Origin: JAUVAV01 sp965371665
GTDB lineage: Bacteria; Oederibacteriota; JAAXVQ01; JAUVAV01
Direction: 5' to 3'
Length of the DNA: 39,656 bases
Assembly (NCBI GenBank): GCA_965371665.1
Contig: CBDUZI010000015.1
Coordinates: 1 to 39,656 of the forward strand
Shown here: in pieces, positions 18,156 to 28,000 of the stretch
How the letters are laid out: each line of letters starts with the position of its first letter
Numbering within the stretch: position 1 is the stretch's first letter
Notes under the pieces: model-generated
Told to the model about the DNA's origin: nothing
The model's database searches: none
The model's input: the letters and a program-made list of their open reading frames with translations, nothing else
Program-made: the position numbers and the translations under genes

Positions 18156-18337
18156 GGGAGCTTGAGCATTTAGTCGGTTTTTAGGTTGTCATTCCCGAAT
18201 GTTCTTATCCCTGGACTAAACCATCCAGGACCGGCGGGAATCCAGAAAAGCATTATTTTATAAGCATTGAAAAACTCATGGATTCCGGCTGAAAGCATGC
18301 CGGAATGACAAAACGTACTAATTGCTCAGGCTCCTAG
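18154..18337. repeat. MITE-like element with distinct ends, abutting copy 1 of family 1 (about 184 bp)
   Basis: The left end at 18154-18171 (ctgggagcttgagcattt) and the right end at 18320-18337 are inverted repeats matching at 15 of 18 positions. Inside lies a second inverted pair, ttgtcattcc (18187-18196) and ggaatgacaa (18302-18311), of the kind found in most other intergenic regions of this window. It has no coding capacity. Confidence 0.7.
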
Positions 18338-18369
18338 TGTCCATTATTTCAGAAAGGAGTTGGTTTAAA

Positions 18370-21300
18370 ATGCCAAGTTTAAATGCCTGGCAGAGCGGCC
18401 GGAGAAAAACCCGGATAAAAGTCATCTCCTTTCTGATGTTTTTTTGTTTCATTTTTCCCTATACCTCTTTTGTTTTTGATAGCCGGGTTTACGCGGCCGG
18501 CGCGGAAGCTGCGGCGGTCCGGGAATCTTTAAAGGCCAACGGCGCGGTCATTAAAATTCCGGAGAAATGCGGGATAATAACCGGCTGTCATAAAAGCGCT
18601 TCCAAATATACTGTGGTGTATATTCAGGATTTGCACTGCAACTATGAAGTCCAGAGCAACATTGCGGCCATTATCCGCCGGCTGGCCGAGCGCAACCAAC
18701 TCCGCCTGATCGGCGTGGAAGGCGACAGCGAAAAAGTGGATGTTTCCCTGCTCTCGGCCTTTCCTATAAAAAAAGTCAAAATAGATATAGGGCAATACTT
18801 CATGCGACAAGGCCTGATTACCGGAGCCGAGTACCAGGCCGGCACGGGTGATAAACTCCTGGTCCTGGAAGGCATTGAGGACCAGGTTTTGTACCAGGCG
18901 AACAAGAAATCCCTGCTGAATTTTCTGAATGAAGAAAGCCAGGGCTATTGCGAAGACATCCGGGACGCCCTGGTGCGCCTCAAGAAGCCGCTTTACAATA
19001 TGGGCCTGGCTAAGCTGGATCATAAGCGGGAGGAATATGATTACGAAAATGTTACTCTTGAAAATTACTGTGATTTTCTCCTGGGCGAGGCCCGGAAGCA
19101 GGGAATAGAAACTGTGCCCTTTACGGCGTTAACGCTCTATGCCGTGAATCACCAGTTGCCGCTCAGCACTACGCTTGATTACGAGCGCCTGCTGGAAGAT
19201 GCCGAGGCTCTGGACCGGGGACTGCGCCGCAAGCTCTATACTTCGCCGGATCAGCGGCAACTGGATCACTATCTTTACCTGCTCAAGGTGATGGAGAGCA
19301 TGGTTAATATCAGCGCCACGGAGAAGGATTTAAAGTATTTCCGCACTCATCGTAAAGAGTTTTCCGCAGCCGCGATACTCCGTTTCCTGGAAGAGGTTTG
19401 TTACCGTTATGTGATTGAGCCGGATATTGATGCCGGGATCCTGCGGCTGGACGAATTCCTGGCCCAGGCCGCGGATTTTTATAAAGTCGCGGACCGGCGT
19501 TCCTCGGCCTTTGTGCAAAATCTGCTCAGTCACATGCAGAGCCGTGGGCAAGGGCTGGCAGTGCTGATTACCGGTGGTTTTCATGCCGCGCATGTCGAGC
19601 AGGCCCTGCGTGAAAACCAGGTCTCCTACATAGCAATTAAACCGCGCATTACCCGGATCGACGCGCCCAATCCCTACTTTTCCCTGATTCGCAATAAACG
19701 CACATCCCTGGATCTGCTTCTGGCCAGGAAAGAAAAGCTTTTTGCACCTTCCACCGGCTTTAACCGGGTGGATTTCCAGAGGCACTTTATGCTGGTAAAG
19801 GAAGCCATGCTGTATTTGTTTGTCAGGCTGGAAGAAAAATTAAAAGGGGCCGCTGCCTTGGCAAGAACTGAGGAAGTGAATAAAGTTTATGCCGCGGCCT
19901 TAGCCGGGAGCCGGGCTTTAATGGGGATTCTGCCGGGAAGCATGAAGATGCGTTTGGAGTTCCGTGAAAATTATTCCCATCCCGGGAAAGATATATATAC
20001 TTTTCAGATTAAAGGGCAAGATTTTTACATTGTCCTGCGCCCGGCCGGAGTGATAACGCATTATCCCGAGTTGTTGATAGCAGATGAAGTCAAGTTAGAG
20101 AACGATGTTGTGATGCAGTTTATCTCATCAGCGGATATGGAACAGCACAGCGCGAGAATCCTGGATTTAAGCCCGGACAAGATAACGGGCCGGACCGAAA
20201 AAAAAGGGACTGCCGGAATGGTGGCTTACTTGGCGAATTTGCCGATGAACATCCGGCAGCGGGTAGCAGGATGGTTTGGCGCGGGCACGGGAGAAGAATC
20301 CGTGATTGACCTGCGTATCGAGCAGGATGACATTATTCAGAAAGCTCTGGCCTGGTCAGGGCAACAGGGTTATAGCGCCCGGGTCCCGCTGGTGGGTAAT
20401 TATTATTTAGAGGGGGATTTAAGAAGAATTATTGAACTGGCCCAGGAAGAAACCAAAGCCGGCCGTCCGGGTCTGGAAAAGTTTGTCGGCACGCCGGCCC
20501 GCCTGGCTTTGGCCGGCATGGCTTATCATAACGGCCGGCTCGCGTTTGTTGCAGGTTCTCCCGCGGAGCGGGTACTGGCCCTGGCTAAAGACTTTTGGGA
20601 GGGAGAAAACCTGGCAACGGAGATTAATGCCGGGAAATCCCTGGAAGACTTAAAATTAGGCAATTCCCCGCTGGCCCGGCTGATCCGGGCTATTATTAAT
20701 AAGGAAGAGATATTTAGACTCGGCAGCCAGGACGCCGGTAATCCCGAACGCTTGATGCCGGAATTTTATTCAGCTTTGCAAACCGGGGTTATGCAGACCC
20801 TGGTGAAAGAGAGCAAGATTAGGCTGGAAATATCTGGCCCTCAGTTCAATCCCTGGCTGGGTTTCCATCCCGGAAGAGAGCAAGTAATAGCCGTCTACCA
20901 AAAACTGATCCAGTTTGCCAGTGGTCTGGGAGTGTCAACGCATATAACCGTTCCCTTGAAAGATACCCGCTTTGTCAACCTGGCGGGTGAAATCAGAAAG
21001 ATTGCCAAGGCCAAGGGAGTCGAGAAAGTCGATGAGGTGATTCCTGAAGGAATTTCCATCACGGGCGTAACCATTTCTAAGATTCTTAAAACAATCGACG
21101 ACTGGCAAAGACTGGGCATAGAGCCTCAACCGGCTCTCCGGGAAAGCCGATTCATAACCGGGGCGTTCAACCAGGCTGAGAGCTGGAAAGCAGCGAGGTT
21201 TTTATCCAGCGCGGGTGGATATGTGACAACAGGAATTTCATCCGGCCTGTGGGCCGGGGCGGGTTTCCTGTTGGGAGGAATTCTAAACACAGAAGCGGCA

Positions 21301-21756
21301 GTCCGGACCGGAGTTTCTGTTGTTGCTTCTCTGATGCCGAATAAATACTTTGCCTACCAGGTGAATATGGGCCCGCGTTTTACCTCGCCCTGGGTTAATT
21401 CAGTGATGAAGAGCGACTGGGTGGGCAAAAACCTTCAGTCAGCCCGGGAATGGCCCCGGGCACAGGCAATTGTGATTCTTGGACTATTAAGAGTTATGAA
21501 CCTTGTTATGGCTGTTGATCCGGGAGCAGTAGGGGATGTTTTAACAATATTAGAGGCTATGCCGGGTGAAAAACGGAAAATTCAAATAGAAATTATGGGA
21601 GAAGTAAAAACCGTGAGTATACCGGCCATGATTTTCAAGCAGCCTTCGCTATGGAGGCGCTTCCAAAGGTTGCCGGTAACGCCGGTAATGGAGGATGGCA
21701 CGCCTATGCAAATTAAGCCAAAACAGCAGATTTTGACAGTAGAAAACGCTGCCTAA
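18370..21756 (+). CDS. Large exported protein with N-terminal TIKI/ChaN/EreA-like domain (1128 aa)
   Basis: The start is set at ATG 18370 because AAAGGAG lies at 18353-18359. The frame also runs upstream to 18322, but without a ribosome site and inside repeat DNA. Residues 1-43 form a signal peptide: a basic n-region, then FLMFFCFIFPYTSFVF, with cleavage probably after VYA. The domain at about 65-480 holds QDLHCNYEVQSN (His89), a GVEGD motif, FMRQGLITGAE, and TGGFH (His405). These spaced His/Glu motifs resemble the TIKI/TraB, ChaN and erythromycin-esterase-like fold, but I assign this only tentatively. The remaining ~640 residues are unrecognised, with one Gly-rich hydrophobic stretch near residue 960. 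The tail (about 1050-1128) resembles the end of the next protein. It probably acts in the periplasm or at the envelope. Confidence 0.85.
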   Translation: MPSLNAWQSGRRKTRIKVISFLMFFCFIFPYTSFVFDSRVYAAGAEAAAVRESLKANGAVIKIPEKCGIITGCHKSASKYTVVYIQDLHCNYEVQSNIAAIIRRLAERNQLRLIGVEGDSEKVDVSLLSAFPIKKVKIDIGQYFMRQGLITGAEYQAGTGDKLLVLEGIEDQVLYQANKKSLLNFLNEESQGYCEDIRDALVRLKKPLYNMGLAKLDHKREEYDYENVTLENYCDFLLGEARKQGIETVPFTALTLYAVNHQLPLSTTLDYERLLEDAEALDRGLRRKLYTSPDQRQLDHYLYLLKVMESMVNISATEKDLKYFRTHRKEFSAAAILRFLEEVCYRYVIEPDIDAGILRLDEFLAQAADFYKVADRRSSAFVQNLLSHMQSRGQGLAVLITGGFHAAHVEQALRENQVSYIAIKPRITRIDAPNPYFSLIRNKRTSLDLLLARKEKLFAPSTGFNRVDFQRHFMLVKEAMLYLFVRLEEKLKGAAALARTEEVNKVYAAALAGSRALMGILPGSMKMRLEFRENYSHPGKDIYTFQIKGQDFYIVLRPAGVITHYPELLIADEVKLENDVVMQFISSADMEQHSARILDLSPDKITGRTEKKGTAGMVAYLANLPMNIRQRVAGWFGAGTGEESVIDLRIEQDDIIQKALAWSGQQGYSARVPLVGNYYLEGDLRRIIELAQEETKAGRPGLEKFVGTPARLALAGMAYHNGRLAFVAGSPAERVLALAKDFWEGENLATEINAGKSLEDLKLGNSPLARLIRAIINKEEIFRLGSQDAGNPERLMPEFYSALQTGVMQTLVKESKIRLEISGPQFNPWLGFHPGREQVIAVYQKLIQFASGLGVSTHITVPLKDTRFVNLAGEIRKIAKAKGVEKVDEVIPEGISITGVTISKILKTIDDWQRLGIEPQPALRESRFITGAFNQAESWKAARFLSSAGGYVTTGISSGLWAGAGFLLGGILNTEAAVRTGVSVVASLMPNKYFAYQVNMGPRFTSPWVNSVMKSDWVGKNLQSAREWPRAQAIVILGLLRVMNLVMAVDPGAVGDVLTILEAMPGEKRKIQIEIMGEVKTVSIPAMIFKQPSLWRRFQRLPVTPVMEDGTPMQIKPKQQILTVENAA

Positions 21757-21775
21757 AAATATATTTTGCTCCAAT

Positions 21776-21804
21776 TTGCAACAAGCACGAATATATGATA
21801 TAAT
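21776..21804 (+). promoter_or_regulatory. Candidate sigma70-type promoter for the 22062 gene
   Basis: TTGCAA (21776-21781), 17-bp spacer, TATAAT (21799-21804). It lies 20 bp after the previous stop codon and about 235 bp before the next start codon. A second TATAAT at 22028-22033 has no well-spaced -35 (TTGATC is 20 bp away). Confidence 0.55.
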
Positions 21805-21845
21805 ATTAACATATTATACGCCGGGAGTTAATGGTGATAAATCTT

Positions 21846-22027
21846 TAGATAATATCTGTTGAAAAGGCGTGTTTTTATAAAAGGGTTGTCATACCCGAAC
21901 GATCTTATCGGGTATCTAGTGACTTTTAAGCCTTTGAAAATCAAAGCCGCTGGATTCCCGCTAAAGGCATGCGGGAATGACAAAACCATAAAGAATTAAA
22001 ATTGATCTTCCCGCAACAGAAACTAGT
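21846..22027. repeat. MITE-like element, family 2, in the leader of the 22062 gene
   Basis: The ends resemble TAGTWTCTGTTGCG in inverted orientation (21846-21861 and 22012-22027). The core holds ttgtcatacccg (from 21886) and cgggaatgacaa (to 21983). The core is nearly identical, in reverse orientation, to that of the element at 30680-30855. Confidence 0.75.
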
Positions 22028-22061
22028 TATAATATATTCCATCATCAGAGGAGTATGACAT

Positions 22062-25000
22062 ATGTTTAATCTATCTTTCTTCAATATTAATAATATAACC
22101 AGCCTGTCGCAATGGCACGCGCCCCGGCGCAGCTTAATTACGCGCAGCGTGGCCATGTTAATCAGCCTGTGCTTCCTGGTGCCAACCATAAGCTGGGCTT
22201 TTGATATTAAAACCTATGAGAACGACGGATCAGCCAAGACCCGTCTTTTTGGGCCTCACGATAAAAGACTGGCCGCGGAATACCGGATCCCGCCTAATCT
22301 GGGCAAGACCGTGGAAGCTGGTTTTGCGCCCGGGGATTTAACCTTTATCCTGGTGCAGGACCTGCATTGCAATTATGAAATCCAGTCCAATATCCGGAGC
22401 ATGCTTAATCACCTGATGGGCAGGCATTCGGAATTAAAATTAGTGGCCGTCGAGGGCGCGACCGGCATTATTCCCACCATGGAGCTGGCCCTGCTGCCGG
22501 ATTCCGCGATCAAACGGGCAGTAGCGGATTATTTCATGCGCGAAGGAAAGCTGACCGGCGCTGATTGCCTGGCTATCTGTGATTCTCCGGCCATAGAACT
22601 TTTTGGAGCCGAAGATCCGCAGCTTTATGATGAAAGTATAGAGCTGATTCAGGACTTTGGCACGGAGGAAAACCGCGGGCTGATTCTTGAATTGCTGGAT
22701 CAACTGGAACTGCTGGAAAACCAGCGCTACAACCGGGAACTACTGGCTTTTGAGCAAAGACACCGGGCTTTTATGCGCGGCGACCTGGATGTGGAAGCCT
22801 ATCACCATCATTTGATCCGGGAGGCCCGCGGCTTGAAGATCACGCTTCTGCCCCCGGCGCTGCTCTTTAGAGGCGGGGGCCGGCTGGATTTTCATGACCA
22901 GGAAACCCAGGACCGCTATCTGGAAAATCAAATTTACGGAAGACTGGCCAGGACTGCCAATGAAAAACGTCTGCTTAGGCACCGGCAATTCGTGGAGATC
23001 GTGGAACGGATTGTCAGCGTAGCCGCCTCGCGCAAAGATATTCTGGCCTACCAAAAGCAGACCAGGGAAATCTCCCTGCCCGGGGTTTTAAAGCTTTTGC
23101 AGCTCCTGCCCGAAGAGAGCCGTTATACTGCGGAAGAAGAGATAGAAGCGCTTGAGGAGGCGGTGGGGAAAGCCCTGAAATTTTATGAAATGGCCGAGCA
23201 GCGCAACCACGCGCTTCTGGAGAACACGGCCAGGCGCGCCCGCGACCGGGGCGAGAACCGGGTGATACTGGTTACCGGCGGTTTCCATACCCCGGCGATT
23301 ATTGAACTTATCCGGAACCGGGGATGTTCCTATGTTTCCCTGCGCCCGCATATGGAAAAGGCCGGGCTGGCGGATAATTATTTTGATTTGCTAAGATACC
23401 CGGATCAGCCTACGGAATTGGAGAGAGTGATGGCCCAATTGGAGGCAGGAGTCTCAGCCATCCCTCCTGTAAACCACTTGGGACTGCCCGGTTTTCGTGC
23501 CTTATTTGTCTCAGCCATGAGCTTTATGCAGGAAGCGGTAACGCGGATACAAGCCCATAAGAGCTCCACTCTCGAGTGGGGCAATCTCTCGCTCAAACGC
23601 ATAAAAAATAACCTTATCCAGATTACCCCTCAAGGCGCGAATTCCATGATATTGCGTTTAAGCCGGAAGGATATGAAGATTTTACAAGGGGACGCGGCGA
23701 GGACAGCCGGGCAAACCAGTGTGCTTGCTTCCAGCAACGTGCGCATCCTGAGCATGGGCCTGTTGGGCATGGGCTTAATCGCGCTTGTGCTCTCGTCTTT
23801 TCTGCCGATTGTGGCGGCCCCGGTAGCGGCCGCGGCAGCCGGGATCGGCCTGGCCTGGCTGGGCATCTGGTGGACAGCTGCACATTTTAAAACCCTGGTG
23901 CAACTCCCGCAAACCAATCCGGCATTATTCAAGCGGGCCATTGTTCTTTCAGCTATTCTGTTGCCTTTAACCCTATTGGCTTTTGCTACGGGTACAGTCT
24001 CGGCCGAGGCCATAAATACCCTGGGCGTTGGAACCCCGGCCCCGAATATTTTCCTTCAGGGAATCACTGCGAGCGCCCAGCAAGTCTTATCCCTTCCTAT
24101 ATTCCAGGAACTGACCGTCTATGCGCATGATGCGGCTGCGATTCCGGGAAGACTGTCGGATCTCTTAACTTATCTAAATACCATGGTTATTAGCTCTATA
24201 GGGAATATTGGACTTGGGCTTTTTGCCGGAATGCTTTTCCTGGTTGGACAAGTCTCAACTGCAGCACATAAAAAACCAGATACTAAAGAGCCAACTTTTA
24301 GAAATCTTTATGGAACCACTCCAGATGATCTTTTTGCACAAGAATTAAAAGAAAAGATTAGAAAAAGCACCGAGGCCCTCCTGGGAAACATAGTGGAGAG
24401 ATGGGAGGACCTGCCAGTGGAAGGTTATGATGACATTGTTCGCCGAGTGGATATGGCACGAATGAGGGAATTATTGAAGAAGTTGGGATTGGGGAATCTA
24501 GAATCCCGATTAGCGCGAATTATATCCTTTAAACCCGAGGATTTGCAAGCCATCACTCTGGCTACAGTTGATATATTGCCTGAGGTAATAGACAATTTAG
24601 TTCGGCTGGCCGTGTCTGTTGTTGTTGTCCGTCCGAAGAAAGGGCTTTTTCAGTCTCGCAATGCGGCAGAGGATTATGACCCACACGCTTTACTAGAGAG
24701 GTTCAGAAATCAATGGGAAGAAGGTATGAATAAGTGGGACCACAGTCTATCAAGCATGACACCGGAAAACGCCGCCATGCTCGAGTTTTACACCTCGCAA
24801 GAAGTGGTGCCAATTGTTGAAAAGGGTATGCCGGCCATAGCAAACATGAGCGCAGAACAAAAGCAGGCATTGGGCTTGAATATTATGCGACATTTGGCCC
24901 CATTCCATGAGGCGGCGCATGCTGCTGTGCATGAACTTATTTATGCCATACCAATGCCGAGTGGAGAGACAGGCATTAACTGGATGACTTATTTTTCCCA

Positions 25001-28000
25001 GTTATTAAAGCAGAATCCCGGAGTATTCATTGTCAAGGGTATGCTTAAGGCTATAGGAGGAAATGATGAGGAGTTAATGCCCTGGCAGTACTTTATTGAA
25101 ACCTGGTGCGATAAATGTGCCCTATTTTTATTAAAAAAATCATTGGAAGAAGGCTTCCTTGACGATCCAGAGGCACGACAGATAGTGGAATTGTTTGCAG
25201 AAGAGCTAAGCCCCGAGGAAGAACAGGCTTTTGAGCAATTTAAAAACCATTTAGAAAAACGCGGCCGCAATATTTTAAGTTTTCCGGTTACAGCCAAGAT
25301 ACCCGAGACCGCCTTATATAAGGCAAGCCGCTCACTGGCTGCCAGTCAGATACCAGCCGGGCCATTAAAACTAAATATTAATTTTTCATTTATTAATTCC
25401 TTGTTTTTCGCAGTACTTGGCGGAACAATAATGGCTTGGCTGGTGCATTCTTATCTATTGGGATTTTTCGCGGCCGGAACGTATTTAATATATAGAATTA
25501 TTCAAATAGGTTATTTTGAGGCTCTGGGACGAATCAAACCGGAGGCGCTTGAGCGCAATTTAAAGGAGTGGAATACAGCCGATGGCAGTTACGGAAATAC
25601 GTGGATAAAGAGAAATTCCTGGATTCTTTCCCGCTGCACAGAATATTCTTATGATAAATCAAATTTGGAACTCAGGCCAAAAGAAGGGAATATTATTCAA
25701 CAGTTTTTCTGGCGGGGATTTGCGCCTTTGTATATTGAGGACCAGAAGATTTACATACATCCAATATTTTTGCTTCTGCCACGGGTGATGGCTGAAGCTT
25801 ATTTAATACATGAATTGCGGCATTTCAAAGACTTGGGCGAGCATCCTTTCTGGCCTAAATGGAGATTTGAATTATCAGCCAAGATAGCTTCTGCCAGGGC
25901 CTTACAAAATATATTCAAGATAAACTCTATGCGATCACTGGGACTAAATCCGGACGCAATAGGTTTAATCCCAAACCCAGACGAAACTGGGAGCGCCGAA
26001 GTTCCAAAGGGAATAACTCCTGAATATGATATGGGGGCCGGGGTTGTAGATGACATACCTGCGTTGCCACAAACTATACAAACCGGAAAAGCCCAAACGC
26101 CACATTTTGGAGCAAAAACTGTTTCATTTGGGTTAAATCTAAGAACTTCTGGAAAGCCGAAACTTGTTCAACCCATCCTGCCTGATGAAGAAATCATGGA
26201 AGAGACAAAGTTTGATTTGGTAATACCGTACATTGAAACTACAAACGCAGGCGATTTAAAGAGTGTTCTAAAGAAAGAATCTAGCGGACAAAGAGCTATG
26301 GCCTCCTTGGTCAGAGCAGGGACTGAAGGTGGAGAGATAACCGCTGCGTCCTCCACGCCCGCTGCACCAAGCTCCCCCTCCGCCCCCGCGGCCCCCATCA
26401 CGCCTGCAATCCAGCCAGCCACCCCCTCCACCCCCGCCGCCCTGGGTGCGGCCAATGAGGCCCTGGCATTTTCACGCGCCGAGGGATTGCTGCCCGGAAT
26501 TTTCCAGCGCTGGCTGGTCGATCCGCAGCCTCCGCCCCACGTTTATACTAATGACGCGGCCCTGGCTAATGCGTTGAATGTGTTGGTTGACCTGCAGGCC
26601 AATCAAGACGATACTGCGGCTGCGGAGAATTGGAACAAATTTCAAAATGCGGTGCAAATCACAACTTTGTCTATGTTTAAAAAAACCGGCTTGCTTATTG
26701 GTTTGCCGAATGAAATTAAAAATGGCGTGGTTGTGCTAACGCCGTCCAGAGGGGATTATCCAGTCCAGGTGGTACAACTTTCCAATGGACAGACCGCAGT
26801 GCCGGCGGACCTGACAGCCATAGATATGAACGCCATGAATGAAGGCACGCGTGATTCAAGAGAAGTGCAGGAAGTTATAATAATGAGTGAGGCATTAAAG
26901 CCAGGATTAATTAATGGCAAGGATATGGATAATTACATACTCCTTACCCCTGCGCAGGCGCAGAAATACCAAGCCCTCTTGGGTAAGCTTTACTTACCCC
27001 AACCTGTCCAGGGTCTGGTAAATATTGAAAACACCGCGCTCCTGCAGTCTGTCATTATTGGCAGCATGGTTTCCGGGCTGCAAGGGCTGTTTTTGGCAGG
27101 CCAGGAATATATGGATGATAGTACGCGCGGGAATATTGCAGAACAATTCTCAGGCATGATTTCCCTGCTAGGCGCGGGTAATTACCCGGCTGTCTCATCT
27201 CTCGTTCCAAACCTCGAATCTCAGATCAGGCAGGCCTTGGAACAGGTTTTGCGAACCGGGACTTTATCCGCCCAGATAGCCGCCGACCTGCGGGCACAAA
27301 CACAGGCGGCTGAGCAGATGTATGGGCATTTACAGGATTTAAGAGGCCTGTGCTTAACCGGGCAGGGACGCGAGCAGTTGCAGCAGCTTCTGGCAGAACA
27401 GCAAAACCTGGCGCAGCAGGCTTTTAAGCAAGGCGCTGAGGCAGTTCCGCTGGTGTTTGATCTTAAAGCCCGCGCAATAGTAAAGCAGGTTGACCAGGTT
27501 TTAAAGAAGGGACCAATTGTGGTATATTCCGATGTTGGTTGGGGGTTAAAGTTTTCGGATGTTAGTTTGAGGAGTCTGGCAACAACTGCGGGCGAAATGG
27601 GAGTGAGTCCCATAAGTTTAGGGTCTGTGGATAACATGCTTAATGAGGCAGGGATTATCGAGGGGCTTGAAGATATAGTTAATAAGCAATTAAGAATTGA
27701 AACGCCGGGTAAATCCGCGTTGGAAGATTTGGTTAAAAGGAATCTTACTACTGAGCAGTATATGGCCGTTGTGGATGACTTATCTTCCCTTAACCGGGTT
27801 TTAGTACTGGGACGCGGAGAGGACAGGCATGGCACTCCGTGGAAGGGGGTAAAAACATTTCTGGAATCAGTCTTCTATTTTAAGCAAGATACGCGGACGG
27901 CCGCGGAGAGGGAAGCGGACTCTGTGGGAAAAAGATTGCCCGAGCTTGAGACGACCAAATTCGAGGAGAGCAGTGGCTTGGTTAGAACCTTCTCCATGGT

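Noticed and set aside
18322..18324. TTG at 18322 as start of the 1128-aa protein
   Set aside because: It lies inside repeat DNA without a ribosome site, while ATG 18370 has AAAGGAG upstream and begins a good signal peptide.
24906..24920. FtsH-type protease based on HEAAH
   Set aside because: No AAA domain precedes it and the surrounding sequence does not match FtsH. Only a general gluzincin-like motif is supported.
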